Source: Paenibacillus sp. R14(2021) (GTDB lineage: Bacteria; Bacillota; Bacilli; Paenibacillales; Paenibacillaceae). Taken from it: a stretch of DNA of 64,000 bases. Under the pieces are notes generated by a model. The model worked only from the letters and a program-made list of their open reading frames with translations, had not been told where the DNA came from and ran no database searches. The position numbers were made by a program, and so were the translations under genes. The stretch spans positions 2,903,501 to 2,967,500 of the forward strand of contig NZ_CP080269.1 in the NCBI RefSeq assembly GCF_019431355.1, in the 5' to 3' direction. Shown piece after piece: positions 43,995 to 53,232 of this stretch (the stretch's first letter is position 1; each line of letters starts with the position of its first letter).

Positions 43995-45158
43995 CTATCG
44001 CAGCTCCGAAATGGAAACCCAGCGGCGTTCTTCGATCGATTTATCTACGGCTTCCAATACGGCTTGGCACTCCACGCCGTCCACGAAATTCGGAATCGGC
44101 TGGCGATCCTCGGCGATCGCGTTCATGAATTCCACCATCTCGTGCGTGAACGTATGCTCGTAACCGATTGTATGCCCTGCCGGCCACCAGTTCTCGCTGT
44201 ACGCATGCGCGGCATCTGTAGCCAGCACGCGGCGGAAGCCCTGCACGTCGGCGGCATCGTCCGAGAAGTATACTTCGAGCTCATTAACGCGCTCGAAATC
44301 GAACTTGATGCTGCCCTTGCTGCCGTTGATCTCGAACGAATTCGTGCAGCGGTGGCCAGGCGCGAAGCGAGTCGCTTCGATGCTGCCAAGCGCACCGTTA
44401 GCGAAACGCGCCAGAAACAGCGTTGCGTCATCGACAGTAACCGAACCCTTAGGCGCATCTTTGTCGCCCTTTGCGCTCAATCCTGTCATCGCCGTCGGCA
44501 GCGGACGTTCTTTCACGAACGTTTCGCTCATGCCGATCACCTCGTTGAACTCGCCGACCAGGAAACGAGCCATGTCGATGACATGCGCGCCCAAATCGCC
44601 ATGGGAGCCGGAGCCGGCGATCTCCTTCTGCAGTCGCCATACGAGCGGGAAGCTAGGATCCACAATCCAGTCCTGCAGAAAGAATCCGCGGAAATGATAA
44701 ATTTGGCCGATGCGGCCCTCCTCGATCAGCTTCTTCGCCAGCTGTACGGCCGGTGCAAATCGGTAGTTGAAACCAACCATATGCTTCACGCCGGCTTTCT
44801 CGGCTTCATTCAGCATCTCGACGGAATCTGCAAGATTCAGCGCCAGCGGCTTCTCGCAGAAAATGTGCTTGCCTGCTTTCGCCGCGGCAATGGCAATCTC
44901 CTTATGAGCGTCGCTAGGCGCATTGATATCGACGACATCGATATCCTCGCGCTCGACCAGCTTCCGCCAATCCGTCTCGGCGCTCTCCCAGCCGAACTGC
45001 GCGCGCGCCTGCTCCAAGCCGGCAGCGTCGCGGCCGCAGATGACCGACATTTGCGGCCGTTTGACGTTCGGGAAAAACATCGGCAGCGCGCGGTAGGCGT
45101 TGCTGTGCGCTTTCCCCATGAATTTATAACCGATCATGCCAATGCGAATATTGCTCAT
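43995..45158 (-). CDS. Gfo/Idh/MocA dehydrogenase, levoglucosan-dehydrogenase-like
   Basis: 387 residues. NAD loop GMIGYKFMGKAHSNAY, lysine motif IFCEKPLAL, SGSHGDLGAHVIDMARFLVGEF and FANGALGSIEATRF. The overall pattern (MGKAH, FLQDW.VDP..PL.WR, ERPLPT) recalls the levoglucosan dehydrogenase group, which makes 3-keto products. That substrate is inference. GAGGTGG before ATG. First structural gene after the LacI regulator. Confidence 0.87.
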   Translation of the reverse strand: MSNIRIGMIGYKFMGKAHSNAYRALPMFFPNVKRPQMSVICGRDAAGLEQARAQFGWESAETDWRKLVEREDIDVVDINAPSDAHKEIAIAAAKAGKHIFCEKPLALNLADSVEMLNEAEKAGVKHMVGFNYRFAPAVQLAKKLIEEGRIGQIYHFRGFFLQDWIVDPSFPLVWRLQKEIAGSGSHGDLGAHVIDMARFLVGEFNEVIGMSETFVKERPLPTAMTGLSAKGDKDAPKGSVTVDDATLFLARFANGALGSIEATRFAPGHRCTNSFEINGSKGSIKFDFERVNELEVYFSDDAADVQGFRRVLATDAAHAYSENWWPAGHTIGYEHTFTHEMVEFMNAIAEDRQPIPNFVDGVECQAVLEAVDKSIEERRWVSISELR

Positions 45159-45205
45159 CGTTTTGTTCCACCTCTCATTGGAATAGGTTAAAAGTCAGGC
45201 AATCG

Positions 45206-46306
45206 TTAGGTTCTGTTCGTTCCTGCGGCTGCAGAGGAAGCGCGTTCGATCAGCTTGACCGGCAGCTTTGCGTCGAAGGACGCAGCGGACTCCGGATTCG
45301 GATCCTGCATCCTATCCAGCAATCTTGAAGCCGCCTCCGACCCGATTTCAAAGAACGGCACTCTGATTGAGGAAAGCGGCGGGTCCGTCATGCGTACGAC
45401 ATCGGAATCATCACAGCCGATGAGCGCCGCTTCCTCGCCGACTCGGATACCGAGCTCCTTCAACCCTTGCAGCAGACCGATCGCCATCCGGTCATTCGCC
45501 GCGATCACCGCATCGATTTGCCCGCTGCGAATCAGATCTGCAACCGCTTTCGCTTGTAAATAGCCGCTCTTGCGGCTGTAATTGCCGAGGAGCACCCGTT
45601 CGCTCAAGAACGGAAGGCCTGCCTCCTCAAGCGCATCCCGATATCCTTGAAGCCGATCTAAGCTGTTAGAGTAGACGGAAGGTCCATTCAAGAAACAAAT
45701 TTGCTTGCAGCCCTGATGAAGCAGATGCTTGACCGCATCATAGCTGCCCTTTCGCTGATCGGCGTCCACCGTGTTGTAGGCTTCACCGTCAAACCGCTGA
45801 TTGACCAGGCAGAAGGGGTGATGGCCGGCTTTCAGCTCAGCCAGCGCTGCGCGTTCGGGCGGCACGTCTTGCGCACCCAGAATGATACAGCCGTCCACCT
45901 TCTGCGTCCGAAACAGGTTGGCATAGTCTCGCGGCTCGTCGGGTTCGCGGAAGAGCAGCAACAGATCATAGCCGCGCTGTTTGGCCGTCATGCCAATCCC
46001 GCTGAGCACTTCTGAGAAATAGTACGTCGAGAACAGGTTGACCTTTGGCAGCATAGGCAGAATGACGCCAAGATTGCCGCTTTTACGCAGCGCAAACCGC
46101 TGTGCAAGCGAACTCGGCACATAATTCAGCTGCTCCGCCGCTTCAATGACGCGCCTCGCCGTTTCTTCCTTCACCGAGCCGACGCCGCTCAACACGCGCG
46201 ATACCGTCGCCTCGGACACGCCGGCAAGCTCAGCGACTTTTTTACGGATAAGTCCTTCCTCCCGTTCAGCATAACTCTCATAATGTACACGCGTACATTT
46301 TCGCAT
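45206..46306 (-). CDS. LacI family transcriptional regulator
   Basis: 366 residues to the first ATG. Helix-turn-helix KVAELAGVSEATVSRVLSG with the hinge LNYVPSSLAQ, then a periplasmic-binding-like sensor domain (LGVILP, NTVDADQRKGSYDAV, AVIAANDRMAIGLL, IGCDDSDV). The helix-turn-helix normally begins within a few residues of the start; here about 20 extra residues precede it and they cover a palindromic operator, so the true start may be later, near GGAGGAAGGA at 46262-46253, on a non-standard codon. Presumably represses the cluster encoded downstream. Confidence 0.86.
   Translation of the reverse strand: MRKCTRVHYESYAEREEGLIRKKVAELAGVSEATVSRVLSGVGSVKEETARRVIEAAEQLNYVPSSLAQRFALRKSGNLGVILPMLPKVNLFSTYYFSEVLSGIGMTAKQRGYDLLLLFREPDEPRDYANLFRTQKVDGCIILGAQDVPPERAALAELKAGHHPFCLVNQRFDGEAYNTVDADQRKGSYDAVKHLLHQGCKQICFLNGPSVYSNSLDRLQGYRDALEEAGLPFLSERVLLGNYSRKSGYLQAKAVADLIRSGQIDAVIAANDRMAIGLLQGLKELGIRVGEEAALIGCDDSDVVRMTDPPLSSIRVPFFEIGSEAASRLLDRMQDPNPESAASFDAKLPVKLIERASSAAAGTNRT
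46282..46299. promoter_or_regulatory. LacI-type palindromic operator
   Basis: AATGTAC-acgc-GTACATT, an 18-bp symmetric site with central CG as in LacI/CcpA-family operators. It lies within the first codons of the longest regulator frame, suggesting autoregulation. Confidence 0.55.
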
Positions 46307-46432
46307 GAAGCTCTCTGAATGTCAACGTGAATTGTGTGCAGCCGCATTCGACAAGGCAAGGCGCAGGATGCCGCTTTTACCGTCTCTGTCACACTTAGCA
46401 TGTTAGCTTTGCGCAGACTGACGCTTAGATGC

Positions 46433-46475
46433 AAAAAGACCCCGAATCCGCAATGGCTTGCAGACTCGAGGTCTT
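46433..46475 (-). terminator. Terminator of prfC
   Basis: AGACCCCGAATCCG region pairs with GACTCGAGGTCT; TTTTTGC follows on the minus strand. 25 nt past the prfC stop. Confidence 0.75.
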
Positions 46476-46499
46476 CCTATCCGTCATACTTCTACTCGA

Positions 46500-48086
46500 T
46501 TACGGCGCCATCTCCAAAAACTTGGAGGTTGGGTTCTTATCCATCGCCGTGCGCATCGCGTATTCGTTCTCGAACAGCGCAACGTAATTGTCTTTCTTGT
46601 CTTTCACGAGCGTGGAATTAATCCGATACTTGGAAGGATCGATTTTATCGTCGACGATCCAGCGGGCAAACTGGAACTGCATTCGGTGAAGCATAATGTC
46701 TACGCCATACTCAGAGCGCATCCGATGCTCGAACACCTCGAATTGCAATTGGCCGACGACGCCCAGAATGGTCTCGTCGAAGTTGCCTGTGGAATGGAAC
46801 ACTTGAATTGTCCCTTCCTCCGTCAACTGGTCAATACCCTTCTGATACTGCTTATGCTTGAGCGCATTCTTAACCGTCACCTTCGCGAACAGCTCCGGCG
46901 AGAATGTCGGCAGCTCATCGAACACGATCTCGCTTCCCTGCGATAGCGAATCTCCGATTCGGAATATGCCGGGATCGAATAAACCGATAATATCGCCTGG
47001 ATACGCATTCTCCACGATATCCCGGTCCTGCGCAAGAAACTGCTGCGGCTGCGACAGCTTGATGTCTTTGCCGTTGCGTACATGACGCACGCTCATGCCG
47101 CGCTCGAACCGGCCGGAGCAGATCCGCAGGAAGGCAATCCGGTCACGGTGAGCCGGATTCATATTCGCTTGAATTTTGAACACGTAGCCGGAGAACTTCT
47201 CGTTCAGCGGATCGACCGGACCGCTTGTGCTTTGGCGCGGCGTCGGCGCCGGAGCAAGCTGCAGGAAATTCTCGAGGAAGGTCTGCACGCCGAAGTTGTT
47301 CACGGCACTTCCGAAGAAGAGCGGCGTCAACTCGCCGGCACGTACCTTCTCATAGTCGAACGGATCGCCCGCGACATCGAGGAGCTCCAGATCCGCAATT
47401 AATTGATCGGTCAAATAATCGCCCGCCATCTCGCGAATATGCGGGTCGTTATAATCGGCGACCTTCTGTACTTCAATCGTAGAGTGATCGTTCCCTTGAA
47501 ACAGCTCCACTTGGTTCTTCATCCGATCGTATACGCCGCACAGCTCGCGGCCCATGCCGATCGGCCAGTTCATCGGAACGGCGCGGATGCCGAGCACCCG
47601 CTCCAGCTCCTCCATCAGCTCGAACGGGCTTTGCCCTTCGCGGTCGAGCTTATTAATGAACGTGAAGATGGGAATGCCGCGTTTGCTGCACACCTGGAAC
47701 AGCTTAATCGTCTGTGCCTCGACGCCCTTCGCGACGTCGATCAGCATAACAGCGCTGTCCGCTGCAGTCAGCGTCCGGTAAGTATCTTCACTGAAGTCCT
47801 GGTGACCCGGCGTATCCAGAATGTTGACGCGGTGGCCGCTGTAATCGAACTGCATGACCGAGGAAGTAACGGAGATCCCCCGCTGCTTCTCGATTTCCAT
47901 CCAGTCGCTTGTTGCGTGGCGGCTTGCTTTACGCGCCTTAACCGAGCCCGCTTCGCGGATCGCGCCCCCGAATAGAAGCAGCTTCTCGGTCAGTGTCGTT
48001 TTTCCCGCATCCGGGTGAGAAATAATAGCGAATGTTCGCCTTTTCTCGACTTGCTGTTTAATTTCGTCCGTAATTGTTTTACTCAT
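46500..48086 (-). CDS. prfC: Peptide chain release factor 3
   Basis: 528 residues, normal length. Translational GTPase: G1 SHPDAGKTTL, G2 region ISVTSSVMQFDY, G3 DTPGHQDF, G4 NKLD; C-terminal domains complete. Recycles RF1/RF2 from the terminating ribosome in the cytoplasm. AAGGGA before ATG; own terminator downstream. Confidence 0.96.
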   Translation of the reverse strand: MSKTITDEIKQQVEKRRTFAIISHPDAGKTTLTEKLLLFGGAIREAGSVKARKASRHATSDWMEIEKQRGISVTSSVMQFDYSGHRVNILDTPGHQDFSEDTYRTLTAADSAVMLIDVAKGVEAQTIKLFQVCSKRGIPIFTFINKLDREGQSPFELMEELERVLGIRAVPMNWPIGMGRELCGVYDRMKNQVELFQGNDHSTIEVQKVADYNDPHIREMAGDYLTDQLIADLELLDVAGDPFDYEKVRAGELTPLFFGSAVNNFGVQTFLENFLQLAPAPTPRQSTSGPVDPLNEKFSGYVFKIQANMNPAHRDRIAFLRICSGRFERGMSVRHVRNGKDIKLSQPQQFLAQDRDIVENAYPGDIIGLFDPGIFRIGDSLSQGSEIVFDELPTFSPELFAKVTVKNALKHKQYQKGIDQLTEEGTIQVFHSTGNFDETILGVVGQLQFEVFEHRMRSEYGVDIMLHRMQFQFARWIVDDKIDPSKYRINSTLVKDKKDNYVALFENEYAMRTAMDKNPTSKFLEMAP

Positions 48087-48105
48087 GATTATTCCCTTCG
48101 TCCTT

Positions 48106-48656
48106 TTACATGCCGCCGATCAGGAATGCGCGGGCAGGAGCCGCGTCGATTCCGGTGAGTTTAAGCGGCGCAATGACCATAAAATAAGTGCCAGGAGCAA
48201 CGTCCTTCAAACGCAGCCCCTCCACAATAATAACATTATTGCGGAATAACGAGCGATGTGTGGCATAATCCGGCTGCGCGCGTTCAATGCCAAGCGCATC
48301 CGTGCCTAAGCCGCGAATGCCGAGCTCGACCAAGTAGCGTGCGCCGTCTTCGCGCAAGTACACAAATTGAAAATCAAATGACGCCGACAACGAATTGCGC
48401 GTTTTGAACAACACCCAGTCATTGCGCTGCAACCCGAGCACTTCCAAATCCGCCCGGGTGATCGCTTCCTCGCAATGCATCAGGTCCACGACGCGCGCAT
48501 AGCCGACAAGCTGCTCCAGACCGATGGTATCGATCGTTTCGCCATCCTCCAGCATATGCAAAGGCGCATCGACATGCGTGCCGCAGTGAACGTCCATATC
48601 CAGGCGGTGACCCCCTGCTCAGCGTCAGCAAGTATACAGGGGCTGCCTGCTACTTC
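48106..48656 (-). pseudogene. Cyclase family (kynurenine-formamidase-like) gene, 5'-truncated and frameshifted
   Basis: The frame from ATG at 48597 gives 163 residues starting inside the metal motif HCGTHVDAP; normal family members have about 40-50 residues before it. Upstream, another frame reads EVAGSPCILADAEQGVTA, which fits the missing part, then a one-base shift near 48606 joins RLDMDVHCG. The 5' end runs into the stop of zwf. The catalytic His/Asp cluster is intact, so a shortened product from ATG 48597 cannot be excluded, but a decayed gene is more likely. Confidence 0.7.
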
Positions 48657-50194
48657 GGCCCGCCGGAAATCCAGATGACATTATCTTCGACTTGGCCGTT
48701 GACCGGCCACCAGTGAAATCCGTCCTCGGCCAGCAGGCCGTCCGTACGCTCCGGTCCCCACGAACCCGCCGGATAGAACTGCAGGCTGGCGTTGCCTTCC
48801 CGCCATACAGCAGCAATCCTGTCCACGAAAGACCAAGCCTGTGCGACCTCGTCCCAACGCGTGAAGTACGTCGATTCGCCGCGGCCGGCGTCATGAAGCA
48901 GCCGCTCGTAAGCCTCAGGCGTATTGATGCCTACCATGCAGCTTTGGCAGAACTCCATCGACACCGGCACGACATTCTCAGCGCCGGGCTTTTTGGCATT
49001 GATTTTAATATAAATGCCTTCCATCGGGTTCACGCGGATGACAAGCAGGTTCGGCTCCAGCTCGTGACGGTTCGCGAACAAAATATTGTTCGGCACGTTC
49101 TTGAACTCGATAACGATTTCGGTCGTTTTGACCGGAAGGCGTTTGCCTGTGCGAATGTAGAACGGAACGCCCGCCCACCGGAAATTGTCCAGATATACGC
49201 GGGCTGCGAAATACGTTTCCGTCGACGACTCCGGATTGACGGAATCCTCCTGCCGATAGCCGCTCAGCGGCTTGCCGTTCACCGCGCCTTCGCTGTATTG
49301 TCCGCGAATAACGTGCTGATTGACTTCTGCAGCAGTCTCGTACGGACGAAGCGAGCGAAGCGCTTTGACCTTCTCGTCCCGGATGTCTTCCGGATGCAGT
49401 CTGCTCGGCGGTTCCATGGCAATCATGGCGAGCATCTGCATCATATGGTTCTGAACCATATCGCGCAGTGCGCCGGACTTGTCGTAATAGCCGCCGCGCT
49501 CCTCGACCCCGACGGTCTCGGAAAGCGTTATTTGCACATTCGCGATATGCTTGTTGTTCCATAACGGTTCGAAGAACGCATTGGAGAAACGGAGCACTTC
49601 GATATTTTGCACCATTTCCTTGCCCAGGTAATGGTCGATCCGGTAGATCTCTTCTTCCTTGAACACCTGGCTGAGCTGCGTATTCAGCTTGCGCGCAGAT
49701 TCCAGGTCGTAGCCGAACGGCTTCTCGATTACGAGCCGGTTCCAGCCCGGCGATTCCAGCATGCCGCCGTCGCGCAGGTTGAACGAGACCGGCCCGAACA
49801 GCTCAGGCGCAAGCGCCAAGTAAAACAAGCGGTTGCCCGGAATATCGAACTTCTTATCCAGTTCTACGGTGAGCCGGGAAAGCTCACGGAAGCCATCGAC
49901 ATTCTTGATGTCGAGCGGCATGTATACAAAGTGCTCCGCAAACCGATTCCACAGCGCTTCATCGTCGGCCTTGTACCGGCAGAACTCGCCGATGGATTCA
50001 TGCACATCCGCTCGGAACTGTTCATTGGTCCGCGGTCTGCGCGCAAGTCCGATGACAGCGAAATCCTCGGCCAGTTTGCCTTCCTTATATAAGCTGAAAA
50101 GCGCAGGAAACAGCTTTCTGCGCGCCAAATCGCCAGTCGCCCCGAACAAAAAGTATACCGCACCCTCTGCGGCAATCGCATCATGTTTGCTCAC
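48650..50194 (-). CDS. zwf: Glucose-6-phosphate 1-dehydrogenase
   Basis: 514 residues, normal length. NADP loop FGATGDLARRKL near the N-terminus, active-site RIDHYLGKE (substrate-binding His/Lys), and the C-terminal SYRQEDSV-like, FVDRIAAVW and YPAGSWGPE segments. First step of the oxidative pentose phosphate pathway, cytoplasmic. GTG start with GAGGT 10 nt upstream. No gnd beside it. Confidence 0.96.
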   Translation of the reverse strand: MSKHDAIAAEGAVYFLFGATGDLARRKLFPALFSLYKEGKLAEDFAVIGLARRPRTNEQFRADVHESIGEFCRYKADDEALWNRFAEHFVYMPLDIKNVDGFRELSRLTVELDKKFDIPGNRLFYLALAPELFGPVSFNLRDGGMLESPGWNRLVIEKPFGYDLESARKLNTQLSQVFKEEEIYRIDHYLGKEMVQNIEVLRFSNAFFEPLWNNKHIANVQITLSETVGVEERGGYYDKSGALRDMVQNHMMQMLAMIAMEPPSRLHPEDIRDEKVKALRSLRPYETAAEVNQHVIRGQYSEGAVNGKPLSGYRQEDSVNPESSTETYFAARVYLDNFRWAGVPFYIRTGKRLPVKTTEIVIEFKNVPNNILFANRHELEPNLLVIRVNPMEGIYIKINAKKPGAENVVPVSMEFCQSCMVGINTPEAYERLLHDAGRGESTYFTRWDEVAQAWSFVDRIAAVWREGNASLQFYPAGSWGPERTDGLLAEDGFHWWPVNGQVEDNVIWISGGPK

Positions 50195-50322
50195 TTAGGT
50201 TATACCTCATTCTCTACGTATTTTCACCCAACGATTGTATGTATCTTGTATTGTAGTTTAGCATATCAAGTCGCCGGATGCCATTCATCAGGGGAGAAAT
50301 AAACGACTTCCCCGTTAATCTT

Positions 50323-51120
50323 TCACTTATCTTGCACTGTATAATCGCCCGTTATTAGCGGTACCCCAAAGATCAGTTCTTCCGCTTGATTTTTGCTGGC
50401 ATGAGAGACGGCGATTTGTAGATTTACGGACGAAGAGCCGCTCTGGACCTCGAGCTCCAAATCTGGGGTATAGTAGGTCAGGCTGCTTGTGTGGCCGTCA
50501 TCGTAGGACTCCATCTCCCTCGCGGAAGCCAGCCTCACGATTCTTGAAGCAGCATCTGCGCTGGCTGAGGTACCTTTGACACTAAAGCCCCCTTGCAGCT
50601 GAATCCGCGCGGCATTCCGTGCTGCCTCAATGCTTCCCAATGACGCGCGGATCGACGACTGCTCCGCCGGTTGAACGGCGTCGAAGAGCAGCACCAGCTC
50701 GTAATCGGATGTAGACGTACCGTCCGCTGCCTGCTGAGGATGCAGCCAAAGTGTCATTTTATGCGCTGGATTAGCAGCCATGATATCGACGGGCTTGCTG
50801 CCCGCATTGCTGCTTAGCGTAAAACCCAGCCTCTCCGCGAACAGCTTCGCGGCCTTCAAGCTTGTCGTGCCATCCCAGCGAAAAGACCAGCGCGCCTCCT
50901 CCGAACCTCCCTTAAACGCCGATTGCCCCCACGACCATACCGTGTCAAAATCATGCCGCAGCGGCTCGTCTCCGGACTGACGGGTGCGATTATCCCTGTG
51001 CTGCAGCGTCCATATGACAGCAGCAGTCAGCACAAGCAGGGCGGCAATGAGGCTGAATACCGGGCCGCGCGAACGCTTCATTTTGCGAATCGGAACCAGA
51101 GGGGCCATTTGACGTGTCAT
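50323..51120 (-). CDS. YwmB-like exported or membrane-anchored protein
   Basis: 265 residues. One N-terminal membrane segment (about residues 22-40) then an extracytoplasmic domain. The late GVPLITGDY ending and LASAREMESYDDG region recall YwmB/DUF1779 proteins of sporulating bacilli, whose function is unclear. GAAGGAGTGAT before ATG. Monocistronic. Family call is tentative. Confidence 0.55.
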   Translation of the reverse strand: MTRQMAPLVPIRKMKRSRGPVFSLIAALLVLTAAVIWTLQHRDNRTRQSGDEPLRHDFDTVWSWGQSAFKGGSEEARWSFRWDGTTSLKAAKLFAERLGFTLSSNAGSKPVDIMAANPAHKMTLWLHPQQAADGTSTSDYELVLLFDAVQPAEQSSIRASLGSIEAARNAARIQLQGGFSVKGTSASADAASRIVRLASAREMESYDDGHTSSLTYYTPDLELEVQSGSSSVNLQIAVSHASKNQAEELIFGVPLITGDYTVQDK

Positions 51121-51237
51121 GCACGATCACTCCTTCGCTTCGGCTTATTCTCCGCGATTAGTGGGTAAACATCCATACGCATCCGCCTCTGGGTGAATAC
51201 ACTGTCACAGATTAACCAGGGGAGGTGTCAATCACAG

Positions 51238-51648
51238 ATGGAACAAATTTATCCGCTGCATGAAGATACGATAAAACGCTACTGCGGCATGGCCGTATGT
51301 GTTGTCACGACAGAGGGACAACGCCACGTCGGCATATTAAGCCGGTGCCACGGCGGCCGCCTCATGTTGAACGAGCGCCCCAATGCCCATGCTCAGCAAG
51401 CGACAATTGGTGATCAGCTGGGCAAAGTGACGAACCTGAAAAGCAAGAAGCAGAAGAAGGGAAAATCAGCAGCCGATAGCAAATCCAAGGATTCCGCTGC
51501 TCAGACTCAAGCCTATTATCCGTACGATCCTTATTACGGTGATCCCTACGGTGGTTATGGCTACGGATACGGCTATGGTTACCCCTACTACGGCGAGGCG
51601 CTTGCCTTCGATCTGGCTTCTATCGCATTCTTGTTTCTGCTTCTGTAG
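51238..51648 (+). CDS. Small protein with N-terminal conserved domain and Tyr/Gly-rich tail
   Basis: 136 residues from ATG at 51238 (GGGGAGGTGT upstream). First 45 residues: YPLHEDTIKRYCGMAVCVVTT, a small beta-rich (LSm-like in pattern) domain. Then a basic linker (KSKKQKKGKSA) and a low-complexity PYDPYYGDPYGGYGYGYGYGY tract ending in a hydrophobic LASIAFLFLLL. Low-complexity tails of this kind occur in spore coat proteins; function not recognised. Confidence 0.65.
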   Translation: MEQIYPLHEDTIKRYCGMAVCVVTTEGQRHVGILSRCHGGRLMLNERPNAHAQQATIGDQLGKVTNLKSKKQKKGKSAADSKSKDSAAQTQAYYPYDPYYGDPYGGYGYGYGYGYPYYGEALAFDLASIAFLFLLL

Positions 51649-51812
51649 CAGGCCAATGCATCGAACGCCCGAGCCTTGCGCCATGCGGGGTGAGGGCTTT
51701 TGTATGCGCGGGGCTTGTCCTGAGGCGAATCGATGAGGAATGCCGATAAATCATCGACAAGGTGGAAAAATTTATGTAGCATAAGAATAGCATATTCTAA
51801 TGACCGGAGGCG

Positions 51813-53147
51813 ATGATTGTGGTGCTGCCTTATTCCGTGCCTGCTATTTTCGGAACGGTTCGCCGCTCAGATGAGACAATTTTTCCTGTAGAACGCTATG
51901 CGATGTACCCCTACATGCATGATGGGAAATATCCGTTCTGGCGCAGAAGCGCCAAGAAGCCTGCGGTGCGCGGAGCCAAGCTTGCCGGAGTCGTCGCCAG
52001 CTTCCAACTGCCCAAGGGAGCTGAGGAAGCACTGAAGTCGGCCGCGTTCAGCTCGGCCGCGTGGCTTTCGGAGGGCAAAGCGCTCATCGGCACGTTGAAC
52101 CAGTTTGCCCGGAGAGACAAATCCGTGTTTCAACAGCGGGTCATCGATGTGGATGAGCGCGGCGCCCTGTCCGGCCAAGCTCAGGCAGGCGCTGAACGGC
52201 GGCCGTATACGGTGGCGGTTACCTCTGCCGCAATGGCGCAGCGCAATCTGGGCTATGAGCTGACCCCGCAGGCACCTTCCGTGATCCCCTGGGGCGCGCA
52301 TCGGTTTCTGCTGCGGATGGGCTGGGATTCCACGCTCCTGGCGGTCGATATTCGCAGAGGCGATACCAATGCCATTGCGCTGGGCAAAATCCGCGATGTC
52401 GTGAATAACGCGGGAAAAGGGATAATGGCTTCGCTGCTGGAGGATGCCGTGAACGGCGTCATTCGATTTGAAGCCGTCTCTGAACAAGCGAGCGCTGCAG
52501 CGGCGTTTGCGCTGACAGATGTGGGGAGCAGCAGCTGCATCGCTGCAAGCGGCGCCGGCCGGATCGTGCATGCTGCGTCGGATGCCGTCTACGCCATTGA
52601 CGGCGGAGCGGATATCGTATCCACCTCCAACCTTATCGTGCTCCAAGACGGGCTCGTCACACTTGAGATCGCCGCTCCTTTATCAGACCCGGCTTCCGTA
52701 ACGGTAACCGTAGGCAATGATATCCCTGCCATCGCCTCGCAGCTTGAACGGATTCTTGGACATGTCAACGAGCTTCATCGCATTTACGGCAGTGCTTCCG
52801 GTTACCTGAATCCTATGCTGGAGCAGCGAATCCATGATGCCATGCACAATGCCAGCATCGAGGCCATCGGCATCTATCGTGACCACGACGAAGCATGGAC
52901 ACTTGAAGAGGAGACGTTTCAGGCTGCTATGGAGACGCAGCCCGATGAAGTCAAACGGCTGCTGACAGGCCGGAACGGACTGTCAGGGAGGCTGGAAAGC
53001 GCACTGAAACGATTTACAAGCCTGCCTACGGAAGCGCTGATCAGCTCGAGAGCACGCGGCTTTCAATCGTTCACGCTGTACCGTGCCTCCTCCAAAGCCT
53101 ATCTCCAGCTGCCCTTGAACGGACTTTACGTAAATTCGTTTATGTAG
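51813..53147 (+). CDS. FliD-like (flagellar cap-related) protein, solitary
   Basis: 444 residues. The middle part reads YAIDGGADIVSTSNLIVLQDG, then VTVTVGNDIPAIASQLERIL, the pattern of the FliD/HAP2 insert and C-terminal domains, and the final part (LTGRNGLSGRLESALKRF) matches the FliD end. The N-terminus is not typical. ATG at 51813 is 3 nt from GGAGG; GTG at 51819 is better spaced. No flagellar gene is adjacent, so this may be a surface protein derived from FliD. Confidence 0.65.
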   Translation: MIVVLPYSVPAIFGTVRRSDETIFPVERYAMYPYMHDGKYPFWRRSAKKPAVRGAKLAGVVASFQLPKGAEEALKSAAFSSAAWLSEGKALIGTLNQFARRDKSVFQQRVIDVDERGALSGQAQAGAERRPYTVAVTSAAMAQRNLGYELTPQAPSVIPWGAHRFLLRMGWDSTLLAVDIRRGDTNAIALGKIRDVVNNAGKGIMASLLEDAVNGVIRFEAVSEQASAAAAFALTDVGSSSCIAASGAGRIVHAASDAVYAIDGGADIVSTSNLIVLQDGLVTLEIAAPLSDPASVTVTVGNDIPAIASQLERILGHVNELHRIYGSASGYLNPMLEQRIHDAMHNASIEAIGIYRDHDEAWTLEEETFQAAMETQPDEVKRLLTGRNGLSGRLESALKRFTSLPTEALISSRARGFQSFTLYRASSKAYLQLPLNGLYVNSFM

Positions 53148-53170
53148 GAGCCGTACTCGCGATCAATCAA

Positions 53171-53227
53171 ATAAACCCGCTTCCTCTGCAACGGCTTTGT
53201 CGGCATGCTGCAAGGCTGCGGGTTTTG
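53171..53227 (+). terminator. Terminator-like hairpin between convergent genes
   Basis: AAACCCGC (53172-53179) pairs with GCGGGTTTT (53218-53226) around a smaller inner stem; shared by the FliD-like gene and moeA, which converge here. Confidence 0.6.
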
Positions 53228-53232
53228 AACGT

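Noticed and set aside
44064..45191. 375-codon plus-strand frame
   Set aside because: Mirror of the Gfo/Idh dehydrogenase gene; no recognisable protein pattern and no ribosome binding site.
46282..46299. CcpA catabolite (cre) site
   Set aside because: Central CG and outer TG/CA fit, but two conserved inner positions differ; a cognate LacI-family operator is simpler.
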